DNA of 64,000 nt from an uncultured Methylococcaceae bacterium (GTDB lineage Bacteria > Pseudomonadota > Gammaproteobacteria > Methylococcales > Methylococcaceae), in NCBI GenBank assembly GCA_903934875.1, contig CAIZPP010000067.1, positions 1 to 64,000 of the forward strand. Reading direction: 5' to 3'. The notes below the pieces were generated by a model. The model saw nothing but the letters and a program-made list of their open reading frames with translations, was not told where the DNA came from and did no database searches. Below, piece by piece: positions 8,735 to 17,188 of the stretch. Both the position numbers and the translations under genes were made by a program. Position 1 is the stretch's first letter. Each line of letters starts with the position of its first letter.

Positions 8735-9850
8735 ATGAAGATCGGCATACCAAAAGAAATTAAGACTAATGAAAATCGCATCTCCCTAGTACCAGCGGGT
8801 GCCGAGGCGCTAGTGGCCGCAGGCCACCAAGTGTTGGTGGAAAAAGGGGCTGGCCTAGGCAGCGGTTTCACTGACGAACAATACACCGCCGTAGGCGCAA
8901 GCATCGCCGCCGATGCGGATGCGACTTGGGCGGAAGCCGACCTCATCGTCAAGGTCAAGGAACCCATCGAACCCGAGTGGGCGCGGATTAAGCCGGGCCA
9001 GACCATATTCACCTATTTCCACTTTGCCGCCGACGAGCGCCTGACCCAGGCGCACATCGGCTCCGGTGCAATCTGCATTGCCTACGAAACCGTCGAATTG
9101 CCATCGCACGAACTGCCCCTGCTGACACCCATGTCGGAAGTGGCGGGCCGGATGGCCGTGCATGAAGGCGCGAAATATCTGGAAAAGCTACACGGCGGGC
9201 GCGGCCTGCTGTTAGGCGGTGTCCCTGGTGTCGCGCCCGCCAAGGTTGTCATCCTAGGCGGCGGGGTGGTGGGAACCAATGCGGCGAAGATAGCGGCGGG
9301 GATGGGGGCGCAGGTGGTGATACTGGATCTGTCGCTGGAACGCTTGCGTTACCTGAGCGATGTGATGCCGGCCAATGTGCAGTTGATTTTCTCCAACCGG
9401 CACAATCTGTTGGAACAAATCGCCACGGCTGATTTGGTCATCGGCGGTGTGCTCATCCACGGTGCGACGGCACCTAGGCTGATTCGCCGGGAAGACTTGA
9501 AAATCATGCAAGCAGGAGCGGTGATTGTGGATGTCGCCATAGACCAGGGCGGGTGCGTGGAAACCATACATGCGACTACCCATGAGGATCCCATCTATGT
9601 GGTGGATGGGATCATCCATTACGGTGTGGCGAATATGCCCGGCGGCGTTCCGCGCACCTCCACGCTGGCGCTGACCAATGCCACTTTCCCTTATGTGATG
9701 CAACTGGCCAACAAGGGCTGGCATCAGGCACTCAAAGACAATGCGGCTTTGCGGAAAGGACTCAATATTGTCAACGGCAAAGTGACCTACCGGGGTGTGG
9801 CCCAGGCTTTTGGGCTGCAATACCATGCCCCTGATGCGGCTATTGACTGA
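8735..9850 (+). CDS. ald: Alanine dehydrogenase
   Basis: 371-residue NAD-dependent enzyme interconverting L-alanine and pyruvate plus ammonium. The N-terminal KEIKTNENRISLVP is a family signature, and VVILGGGVVGTNAAKIAAGMGA is the Rossmann nucleotide-binding motif. VANMPGGVPRTSTLALTNAT is the conserved C-terminal signature. GGAG 10 nt upstream supports the start. The gene is preceded by 104 bp of non-coding DNA and is followed directly by a CAGC-box half, whose first base abuts the TGA stop. In low-oxygen or ammonium-rich conditions the enzyme can assimilate ammonium or recycle NADH; which applies here is not visible. Confidence 0.94.
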   Translation: MKIGIPKEIKTNENRISLVPAGAEALVAAGHQVLVEKGAGLGSGFTDEQYTAVGASIAADADATWAEADLIVKVKEPIEPEWARIKPGQTIFTYFHFAADERLTQAHIGSGAICIAYETVELPSHELPLLTPMSEVAGRMAVHEGAKYLEKLHGGRGLLLGGVPGVAPAKVVILGGGVVGTNAAKIAAGMGAQVVILDLSLERLRYLSDVMPANVQLIFSNRHNLLEQIATADLVIGGVLIHGATAPRLIRREDLKIMQAGAVIVDVAIDQGGCVETIHATTHEDPIYVVDGIIHYGVANMPGGVPRTSTLALTNATFPYVMQLANKGWHQALKDNAALRKGLNIVNGKVTYRGVAQAFGLQYHAPDAAID

Positions 9851-9947
9851 TGCAGCGTTTTCAACATCAAAGAGTTACTTGATAGTGGATATGATGGCGC
9901 AGGTTATTCGGCCGCCCATTCAGCGGGCGATACGCCCGCGCTCCCAA
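9851..9947 (+). repeat. Truncated CAGC-box element joined to a GC-rich palindrome
   Basis: Starts TGCAGCGTTTTCAACATC directly at the ald stop codon and runs into the element core (GCGCAGGTTATTCGG). It then switches at about 9911 to a different palindrome, AGCGGGCGATACGCCCGCGCT. The tail half is missing. It forms the space between the convergent ald and GT2 genes. Confidence 0.75.
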
Positions 9948-9956
9948 TGGGTGTGC

Positions 9957-10919
9957 TTATGCTAGTTTTTCATCTGCAATCCCCACCGTGGACTTGACCA
10001 AATAAGGCGGGCGGGCTTTGATTTCCTCGTAAATCTTGGCGATGTACTCGCCGATGATGCCTAAGCTGATCATAATGAAACTGCCGATCAGCAGCAGCGT
10101 AATGATGATGGTGGCAAAGCCGGAAACCGCTTGCCCGTGATACCAAGACCATAGCGCCTCACTCGCCACGGCGAAACCCAGCACCAGCGTCAACAAGCCT
10201 AAAAAAGTGACGATGCGCAAGGGCACACTGGTAAACGAAGTCAAGGCGGTGATGCTCAACTCCACCAAGGACCAGAACGACCATTTGCTTTCATTCTCAA
10301 TGCGGTTGGACACATCGAATTCTATATATTCCTCGTTGAAGCCTATCCAACTGGACAGCCCCCGGAAAAACCGCTCCCTCTCGGGCAATTGCCCAACCAG
10401 TATATCCACGATTTCACGGTCCAGCAGTTTGTAGTCGGAGGAATTATGGATGTTGATGCCGCCCATCCGGGAAATGATTTGATTCACCGCCAAGGCGGCC
10501 AAGCGCTTGCCCACGCTGTCGGTTTTCCGGCTGCGCTTCACCGCATGGACGATCTTTGCCCCCTCACGCCATTTCGCTATCATGTCAGGAATCAATTCGG
10601 GAGGATGTTGCAGGTCTGCGTCAATGGCGACAACCGCCCTGCCTCGCGAATATTTCAAACCTGCCAACAACGCCGCCTCCTTGCCGAAATTGCGGCTGAA
10701 AGACACCCCCCTGACCCTGGATTCGGTTTGGGCGTAGCGGCAAACCCGTGCATAGGTATTGTCACGGCTGCCATCATCAATCACGAGGATTTCCCAAGCG
10801 GCGGAAACCGTTTGCAAAATCCCGGCGATGGTTGCCAAGGCACGATCCACGCCCTCCCCCTCGTTATAGGCGGGAATGACGACACTGATTTCAGGCAACA
10901 GGCTTAGTGGTGTATTCAC
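9957..10919 (-). CDS. GT2 undecaprenyl-phosphate glycosyltransferase (ArnC/FlmF2-like)
   Basis: 320-residue family 2 glycosyltransferase with two C-terminal membrane helices (about residues 233-255 and 266-291), the layout of ArnC, GtrB and DPM-type enzymes. SVVIPAYNEGEG starts the GT-A fold, and AIDADLQHPPELI carries the DXD-type metal site. The start is a GTG inside the end of the deacetylase gene (29-bp overlap). It is the last gene of an operon with a GT87-like protein, an ArnT-like transferase and a YdjC-family deacetylase. By analogy with Francisella FlmF2 it could load an N-acetylated hexosamine onto undecaprenyl phosphate; the sugar is not visible from sequence. Confidence 0.83.
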   Translation of the reverse strand: MNTPLSLLPEISVVIPAYNEGEGVDRALATIAGILQTVSAAWEILVIDDGSRDNTYARVCRYAQTESRVRGVSFSRNFGKEAALLAGLKYSRGRAVVAIDADLQHPPELIPDMIAKWREGAKIVHAVKRSRKTDSVGKRLAALAVNQIISRMGGINIHNSSDYKLLDREIVDILVGQLPERERFFRGLSSWIGFNEEYIEFDVSNRIENESKWSFWSLVELSITALTSFTSVPLRIVTFLGLLTLVLGFAVASEALWSWYHGQAVSGFATIIITLLLIGSFIMISLGIIGEYIAKIYEEIKARPPYLVKSTVGIADEKLA

Positions 10920-11754
10920 GGTAGTTTATCAAACGAATATTAAGGGCCTCGAACAATGCCTTGACGCCGGGGCCGGTCAACAAGGCCAATTCGTCTTCCC
11001 AAGCATGATAGGACAACAGGCGCGGATCGGCAATTTCGGCGGGGTCGAAATGGCCGGGATGGCACATTAGTTCATAGGTCGCACCCGGCTTCAGGGTGGC
11101 AAGCCGCTTGTGCAGATAAGCCAAATCGAGTTTGCCGCTACGTCCCAAACCGATGAAAATTGGAAGCTCCGCGACCATCCGCAAACCGTTGACCGTTGCC
11201 AACGCTTGCAGCAGAACATTCCTTAACACGGCAGAAAAACCCAATGGCGGCACCCACTCGGCGCGGGTCAACCTCACATGGGGAATCTGGTATTTCCCGG
11301 CGAGTTCCTTGGTCAACAGGTGCAAGTTGGGCAACATGTGGATGTGCTCGTGAGAATTCAGGAACTGGGGCTTTATGCCATAATTGATGACTGTTTCAAT
11401 CTGGGCACTCCATTCCTCCCTGACGCTGTCCAAACCGACACGTCCAGCAACAAGCTCTCCCGTCATCGCAAAAACCCCTGGAAACTGCCCTTCCCACTTG
11501 CCGAGTTGTTCTGCCATCCTGTAGGTCAAGGGATTGCGCGAAGTCAAATTAAGGTGTACGCCTAAATCAAGGTTTTCATACTCGCAAGTCCAGGCGATTT
11601 GCTTCTCCAACTGCGGCCCGTTAGCGAGTATGCCTGTGGCTGTGACCGTGCCCGCAGCCACGGCCTCAAGTATGCCTCGGGTGACACAGGGATAATAGCC
11701 GTAATCATCGGCGTTGATAATCAATTGTATGGGTAGGCTCGCCATCTCAAGCAC
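10891..11754 (-). CDS. YdjC/ChbG/NaxD-family carbohydrate deacetylase
   Basis: Predicted metal-dependent deacetylase of about 284-287 residues. The metal site is visible as INADDYG (D16/D17), GVHLNLTS (H67) and NSHEHIHM. YELMCHPGH supplies a further conserved His. Family members include ChbG (chitooligosaccharides), HpnK (hopanoid clusters) and NaxD (undecaprenyl-linked GalNAc in Francisella). Its position between an ArnT-like and an ArnC-like gene favours the NaxD role. The frame opens with GTG at 11754; ATG at 11745 (MASLPIQ) is an equally good start. HpnK remains possible, since no other hopanoid gene is visible to decide. Confidence 0.85.
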   Translation of the reverse strand: MLEMASLPIQLIINADDYGYYPCVTRGILEAVAAGTVTATGILANGPQLEKQIAWTCEYENLDLGVHLNLTSRNPLTYRMAEQLGKWEGQFPGVFAMTGELVAGRVGLDSVREEWSAQIETVINYGIKPQFLNSHEHIHMLPNLHLLTKELAGKYQIPHVRLTRAEWVPPLGFSAVLRNVLLQALATVNGLRMVAELPIFIGLGRSGKLDLAYLHKRLATLKPGATYELMCHPGHFDPAEIADPRLLSYHAWEDELALLTGPGVKALFEALNIRLINYREYTTKPVA

Positions 11755-11781
11755 CCGGCTTTAAGGATATGGCCACAGACA

Positions 11782-13329
11782 TCATTGCCCCTCTGGCCGG
11801 GAGAAACGATACAGCAGCAAATAACCGTTATGGGCACCGACTGGCTGCAAACGTCTTTTGATGGCTTCGGGGAGATCGGCCCAACTCCTACGGGGGCATG
11901 CGAAAAAATTCTGCTTGGGATTGTCCATCGCCGCCTGGAATTCTTCGACATTGGATAGTTCGCCCACTTTGCCACGGGTGTAAAACTGAGCGGAGTAGGG
12001 GTTTTCCCACAGATAAACCAACTTGTCCTCACTGCCCTTGCGCAGTTCCAAATACTGTACCACTAGGGCCTTTTGAGTGCGGACAAACTTGAAAGGCGCG
12101 ACTTGCCAAGCCATCACCGCAACTAAAAACAAGGCGGGGGACAAGATGCCGATTGCAAATGCAATCCGGTCATTGGCAAACCAGCCTAAGCTGCCATCCC
12201 TCCGCCATTCGGCAAGCAGCAAGGCGCAACCCGGCAACCCGGGCATGACATAGGTCCAGATGGCATTCGCAGCCAGCGTAAAAAACATCAGCGGCGCGAG
12301 CATCCACAACAGGCAATACAAGCGCCAGCCATCGGGGCAATCCAACAAATGGCTGACATTTCTGCGCCAGATCGCTGTGCCTAGCACGGCGAGAAAAACC
12401 GGCGACCACGGCAGCGCCGCAAACAGCCAATAGAGCCATATACTGCCGGGGGCATGGGCACGGCCACTACCGTAGAGATCGCCCTGCCAGCCCTTCTCAG
12501 TGAAACGCTTCCAATGTTCACCGACAATGAAGTATTCCAAAAAACCTGGTGTGCGATGCTCGGCAAGCAAATACCAAGGGACACTGACGGCCAGCATCAA
12601 CAAAGTGCCCTTGACCCAAGGCAAACCGCGCCAGACAGCGTTCCATTCGTTACGAACCAGTGTCCACAACCCAAGCGGAAGGCCAACCAAAACCAGTGCC
12701 ACCGGCCCTTTAGACAACAGCCCAATGGACAGGCCGATGAAAAAGAGGTAGCCGTAATAGGGCTTGCCTTTGTGCAATGCCAGCCAGAACGAGACCATAG
12801 ACAGCGTGACCCCTAAGGTGAGGCACTGGTCCATTGCGACACTTCCGGCCATGATGAAAAACAACACCATACCAGCGAGAATCGCCACAGCAGTAAAATC
12901 TTGCTCTCTTCCATGCCGGACGGCGGCGCGGCCAACGAGCCAAACCGTTCCCACGCACAGCAGCAGGGCCGACAGGCGCGCAGCAAACTCGTTGATGCCA
13001 AAAATGCCAAGTGAGAATGCGTTCAACCAAACAGCCAAAGGCGGCTTGCCCCAAAACGGAATGCCGTAACCGATTTGCGGAGTGACCCAAACACCTGTTT
13101 CTAGCATCTTGCGGGCCATTTCCGCATAGCGGCTTTCGGTCGGGTCTACCAACGGGTAAAGACCGAGTGTGACCAAGCGGATAGCCAACACCAACAGCAG
13201 AAACACGGGACCTAGCCTGAATAGGGTCAGGGGTTTATCCCGCCAGTTTTTTCCCAAACTCAGCACGTTCGCCGCAAATTGTTTGCCGACCTGCTTCCAA
13301 ATCGGATTTTCATGGCCAGTGGCACTCAT
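11782..13329 (-). CDS. ArnT-like membrane glycosyltransferase (PMT/GT83 family)
   Basis: 515-residue multi-spanning protein with about 11-12 hydrophobic segments and a C-terminal periplasmic domain. The first periplasmic loop DPTESRYAEMARKMLETG matches the acidic active-site loop of ArnT enzymes, followed by the conserved PFWGKPPL. ArnT enzymes move an amino sugar from undecaprenyl phosphate to lipid A phosphate on the periplasmic side. Its ATG overlaps the stop of the upstream GT87-like gene (ATGA), and 27 bp separate it from the deacetylase. With those neighbours it is a candidate FlmK-type amino-hexose transferase. The specific sugar is inference. Confidence 0.85.
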   Translation of the reverse strand: MSATGHENPIWKQVGKQFAANVLSLGKNWRDKPLTLFRLGPVFLLLVLAIRLVTLGLYPLVDPTESRYAEMARKMLETGVWVTPQIGYGIPFWGKPPLAVWLNAFSLGIFGINEFAARLSALLLCVGTVWLVGRAAVRHGREQDFTAVAILAGMVLFFIMAGSVAMDQCLTLGVTLSMVSFWLALHKGKPYYGYLFFIGLSIGLLSKGPVALVLVGLPLGLWTLVRNEWNAVWRGLPWVKGTLLMLAVSVPWYLLAEHRTPGFLEYFIVGEHWKRFTEKGWQGDLYGSGRAHAPGSIWLYWLFAALPWSPVFLAVLGTAIWRRNVSHLLDCPDGWRLYCLLWMLAPLMFFTLAANAIWTYVMPGLPGCALLLAEWRRDGSLGWFANDRIAFAIGILSPALFLVAVMAWQVAPFKFVRTQKALVVQYLELRKGSEDKLVYLWENPYSAQFYTRGKVGELSNVEEFQAAMDNPKQNFFACPRRSWADLPEAIKRRLQPVGAHNGYLLLYRFSRPEGQ

Positions 13330-14675
13330 TCTGCGAGACTATCGGCGGTGGGCTTAGCACCAAACCTACGCTGGGCCACGACGAGCAGAACTGACCAAAC
13401 ACCCAAGCTGGCCCAACACAACAAGCGCTGCAACTCCATGCTCTTGTCCAGGTTGGTCCACAAGGAAAAGACGAAACACAGGAGCAATGCCCCCAAAGCC
13501 AGCCTACGGGAAAATAGGTCATTATCGTGTAGAAGAATGGCCGTCAGCACGGCAAAGGGCAAAACCAGCAAACCGAAATAATGGGTTTCCGAGATGGGTG
13601 GAATCAACAGATTCCACATAACAAAGGCCGAAACCACCACAAGCTGGGTTTTGCCTGCGGATTTTTTCGCCGTCCAAGCCATGACGGCGAACATCCCCAA
13701 GGCAATAACCGCCAGTAACGGTTTGGTCTGTTGCGGTGGTGTCTTCAAACTGAGCAATAGCGCTTCCAGGGATTGATTGCGCGGCTTCTGGCTGTCCAGC
13801 AATTGGGCGTAAAGGAAATTACCCTCTCGCGTCTGGTTGGCGGATAGTGCCGGTCCTGCGACTATCTGCCCCCATTGCTGCCAATAGTCCAAGTTTTTTT
13901 GCCAACCGTATACCGCAGAGGGCAGTATCAAGCCACCCACGCTTAAAAAAAATAAAAACGCAGCGACGAAACGCCATTGCCTTTGCCATGCAAAATAAGC
14001 CAAGAGGGCGATGGGGAAAGCCTTGATCAAGGTCGCCGCCGCCAAAGCCATGCCGCCCCAGGCATGGTGACCGCGCCACCAAAAATAGATTGCCGCAATC
14101 ATCAGCCAGATCATAAATTCCGAAGCCTGGCAACGCATCAAACCGGAAACCAGCCAAGGAGATGCCAATAGGACGGGCACTTGCCACAAGGTCCAAGCGT
14201 CTGCCAGAGGCATTTGCCACACACACCCTGCGTTATTTTTGCCGACTGCGCTTGGTGCGACTTCACCTGCCAGCTTGACTGCCATGATGGTGGCGGAGAT
14301 CAAACCCGCCAGTGAAATCAGATACCAGAGTCCACTCCCCCAAGCCAGCGGGAGCTTAGCGAACGGCACCGTCAAAATGGCAAACGGCGGGGGATAGACA
14401 TAAAGCCAGCCATGTATATTTTGTGCCTTATAGATATTTGTACCATCAATGACGGCTTGGCCCGCCGCACGATAAACGGTGAAATCGCCACGCTCCACAT
14501 CGTTCCAAGCCACGTTATAGATCGTCCGGTAACCCACAGCGAGTAAAAAAATCGCCATTAAAGCAAGGAACAACCAGCGTCCCCAGTCGATTGATGGCTT
14601 GGGGGATTTGTTGCCCGGTGTGCCAACAAGATTATCAGCCTTGCCTGGCCGAACATTTTCCTGTGAATAATTCAT
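13326..14675 (-). CDS. GT87/DUF2029-family membrane glycosyltransferase
   Basis: About 449 residues if translation starts at the ATG ending at 14675; the longer frame to 14735 would need a TTG. About ten hydrophobic segments are present. The loop YVYPPPFAILTVPFAKLP is the hallmark of the DUF2029/GT87 polyprenol-phosphate mannosyltransferase-like family. It is first in the four-gene operon with ArnT-like, deacetylase and GT2 genes and probably adds another sugar from a polyprenyl carrier. No clear Shine-Dalgarno sequence is seen at either start. Confidence 0.75.
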   Translation of the reverse strand: MNYSQENVRPGKADNLVGTPGNKSPKPSIDWGRWLFLALMAIFLLAVGYRTIYNVAWNDVERGDFTVYRAAGQAVIDGTNIYKAQNIHGWLYVYPPPFAILTVPFAKLPLAWGSGLWYLISLAGLISATIMAVKLAGEVAPSAVGKNNAGCVWQMPLADAWTLWQVPVLLASPWLVSGLMRCQASEFMIWLMIAAIYFWWRGHHAWGGMALAAATLIKAFPIALLAYFAWQRQWRFVAAFLFFLSVGGLILPSAVYGWQKNLDYWQQWGQIVAGPALSANQTREGNFLYAQLLDSQKPRNQSLEALLLSLKTPPQQTKPLLAVIALGMFAVMAWTAKKSAGKTQLVVVSAFVMWNLLIPPISETHYFGLLVLPFAVLTAILLHDNDLFSRRLALGALLLCFVFSLWTNLDKSMELQRLLCWASLGVWSVLLVVAQRRFGAKPTADSLAE

Positions 14676-14792
14676 GTTTCTGGGGTGTTTAAAAATATTA
14701 AGGGCACTGTTGCTTGGGTTTGGCATCCATCCCAAGCCGTTAGTTTAACGGAGAATTCTAACCCAAAAAGGATATTAGCTGTATATTCACTT

Positions 14793-16457
14793 TCAACCGT
14801 GCCAGCCACTCCCATTTTGGATTTCCTCCTTCGGTATTATCCGCTCCATCATGGAGTGTTCGTGAGCCTGACGAAAACTCACTGGACGCAATAAACTGCG
14901 ACCCTCCCGCAGGCAGGTGCCCAACTCGGAAGAATAAGCCGCCAATGCCTCATCCGCCAGCATCTGAATTCGTGCAAATCCGGCATTGACCCCGTTGCGC
15001 AGGCCTCTGCGGGCGGTACGCTCATGGGAAGGTTTGATTTGCTGATTGATAAAAAAAGGCAGCAGCCATGCCATGGACACAATCAACACACTGTGGACGG
15101 CAAAATCAGCCCCTAAAAAACCTGCATGGGTCAGAGCACTTTGATAATAAGCGGTGAACGCCTGCCACGAAACCCAAGCCATCGCGGCCACCGGAAAAAG
15201 CGCCGCGCACAATGCGGTGAGTTTGAGCAACAGCCGCTGCATCCTGTTGCCAGGATTGGCCAAGGCCAAGCGCAACCCCTTTTGGGCCTCGTCTAGCATC
15301 AGTTTTGGGGCTGATTTTGCCACCCTAGCCAATTTGGATTGCAATGGCCTGATGGGCAGTTGGCGCTCGCTGGCCTCCACCAACAATCGGTCTAGGGCAT
15401 CTTGCAATTGCATTTGCGCCCATTCATCCCAAAGGATGGAAGCTGTAGTCGACGATGGGCTTTCTGGCTCTTTTTGCTCCAGCTTAATGGAACGCCGCAA
15501 TGGGCTGGCATCATGGTGTACAAATGCCGAAGCCACCTCAGCCATAGGCCATTGCAGGCCTTCCAACAAGCCCGCCACGCCTACGCCCCAAATCTCCTCC
15601 CATCGCCCCGGCAATCCCTCGATTGCCCCTGCTTCCCCTTCCAAACGACCTAGGCAGGCTATGACTGCGGCCTGCAGTTCATCCCTGCGGGCGTTCAAAG
15701 CCCGCTTTTCCAGTTGCTCCACCAAGTGGGTCTCGGACAAAACTTGAATCGCAGACTCCAGCCCGATGAATTCGTCGGGCTTGCGTTTATCCAACTCTTC
15801 CCGGCAATCCGTGCGAAACACCAATGGACTGGTAAAGCCTCCCTGGCGCAATAGTTTGATGAAATCCGCCACTTGCGCCTCCTGCCCACGGTCCCACTGG
15901 TTCATCACGAACAGCCACGCGTGCTTGCTCACATGCTCGCGTAACAGGCGCCAGCCCTTGTCGTCGCGGTAACGCTCGGGGCTTACCACATAAATAAGCA
16001 CATCGATATGCGGTAGCCAGTCGGCAACCAAATCCCGGTTGCTGGCTTCGGTGCTATCAATGTCGGGCATGTCTATCCACAATACTTGGCGACGGCTGTC
16101 ATCGCTATGGCGGGCAACACGCACCCGGTCCACCGGAAAGCTCTCCGGCAATTGGCGTATATGCAGAGATTCGTGCAGAAAAATCGACAGTTCCCGCGAA
16201 GTGGGCCGCTCCACCCCCACCTTGGCAATGGCCTGCCCCGCCAGCCGGTTTAGCAGGGTGCTTTTCCCCACGCCTGTGCCGCCAAAGAATGCCGCCACCA
16301 AGGGCCGGTGTGCGCCGGGTTCAAACAATCCGCTGGGGCTGCGGTTTTCCAAACCTTGGAGCCGGGCTATGTCGGCCTCCGCCAGCCAGCCGCCATCCCG
16401 TGCCTCTAGGACCCAGCGTTTGGCGGCTTGCAATTGGTGGTCGAATTCGTCGCTCAT
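14793..16457 (-). CDS. Dynamin/YfjP-like membrane-associated GTPase
   Basis: 554-residue protein with an N-terminal GTPase domain: P-loop FGGTGVGKSTLLNRL at about residues 54-68, switch II motif WIDMPDIDS, and the base-recognition motif NQWD. A helical middle region is followed by two hydrophobic segments near residues 420-440 and 455-475, suggesting membrane anchoring. Family members of this type are poorly characterised; some remodel membranes. No operon partner is visible. The start codon lies 2 nt from a degenerate CAGC-box half (16459-16485), which occupies the place of the ribosome binding site. Confidence 0.75.
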   Translation of the reverse strand: MSDEFDHQLQAAKRWVLEARDGGWLAEADIARLQGLENRSPSGLFEPGAHRPLVAAFFGGTGVGKSTLLNRLAGQAIAKVGVERPTSRELSIFLHESLHIRQLPESFPVDRVRVARHSDDSRRQVLWIDMPDIDSTEASNRDLVADWLPHIDVLIYVVSPERYRDDKGWRLLREHVSKHAWLFVMNQWDRGQEAQVADFIKLLRQGGFTSPLVFRTDCREELDKRKPDEFIGLESAIQVLSETHLVEQLEKRALNARRDELQAAVIACLGRLEGEAGAIEGLPGRWEEIWGVGVAGLLEGLQWPMAEVASAFVHHDASPLRRSIKLEQKEPESPSSTTASILWDEWAQMQLQDALDRLLVEASERQLPIRPLQSKLARVAKSAPKLMLDEAQKGLRLALANPGNRMQRLLLKLTALCAALFPVAAMAWVSWQAFTAYYQSALTHAGFLGADFAVHSVLIVSMAWLLPFFINQQIKPSHERTARRGLRNGVNAGFARIQMLADEALAAYSSELGTCLREGRSLLRPVSFRQAHEHSMMERIIPKEEIQNGSGWHG

Positions 16458-16458
16458 G

Positions 16459-16485
16459 ACAGCGTTCTCAACATCGAATACTATC
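16459..16485 (-). repeat. Degenerate CAGC-box half at the GTPase gene start
   Basis: ACAGCGTTCTCAACATCGAA differs slightly from the consensus ACAGCGTTTTCAACATCAAA. On the coding strand it reads GATGTTGAGAACGCTGTC and then the ATG, as at six other genes in the window. Confidence 0.65.
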
Positions 16486-16582
16486 GTCCATTAAAACAGC
16501 ACAGTTCATTGCTTCGAATCATGACAACAACCAAAGTCCGCCCCTGTCTTTAGTATCATGGAGGATTGCATCGAAAATCCGC

Positions 16583-17179
16583 CTACGAGTTGCATGTTAA
16601 AAAATTCGCAATATGAATTACTCTGACTCTTTCACACATTTCATTAGGTATAGCCGTTGTGATATTATCTTTTAGGCGATCCAGAAATCTAACCAAATCT
16701 TGTTTTTTATCCTCGGCTATTTCAGGGTGAAATGGTGCATAAACAATACGATACTCTTGAGATTGATTTTGTAAATTTTCTGGAATATCTGAAATATGAT
16801 TATGCAGCTTACTTATTATTGTCAATGTATCTTTGAATTTTTGAACTAGTTCAGATAGAATTTTTTTATGCCTTTCCTTGACAAGATCGGTTCTTAATGA
16901 TCTGGACAGGTCACAACTTTTTAATTGATCTATTTCTGCTAATATAGCATTCTGTTGCCTATAAATATCGCTAAATTCGATCAAAGGAAATTTGTTATTT
17001 TCTTTGTAAATATAATCGACAGACTTCAGTTTATTAAGATTGCAATGTTGTTTCAATCCATTGTTATCGCCATCAACTTTGAGGCCATAAACGCCTAGTT
17101 CGATGCCAATTTCTCCAAACTCATGATCCATCAACTCAAGAAAGTCATTAAGTGATTTCATGCTTATTTTCATTTCCAT
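16583..17179 (-). CDS. Uncharacterised protein paired with an AAA ATPase
   Basis: 198-residue soluble, lysine-rich protein not assignable to a family by eye. The middle (about residues 65-140) is heptad-like and probably coiled coil. No nuclease motif such as HNH or a PD-ExK core is evident. It starts 9 nt after the ATPase stop, so the two genes are almost certainly one transcript. Both are markedly AT-rich compared with genes on either side and use A/T-ending codons, which suggests recent transfer. The pairing of an overcoming-lysogenization-like ATPase with a small unknown partner is common in phage defence; that role is inference here. Confidence 0.6.
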   Translation of the reverse strand: MEMKISMKSLNDFLELMDHEFGEIGIELGVYGLKVDGDNNGLKQHCNLNKLKSVDYIYKENNKFPLIEFSDIYRQQNAILAEIDQLKSCDLSRSLRTDLVKERHKKILSELVQKFKDTLTIISKLHNHISDIPENLQNQSQEYRIVYAPFHPEIAEDKKQDLVRFLDRLKDNITTAIPNEMCERVRVIHIANFLTCNS

Positions 17180-17188
17180 ATTGTATTG

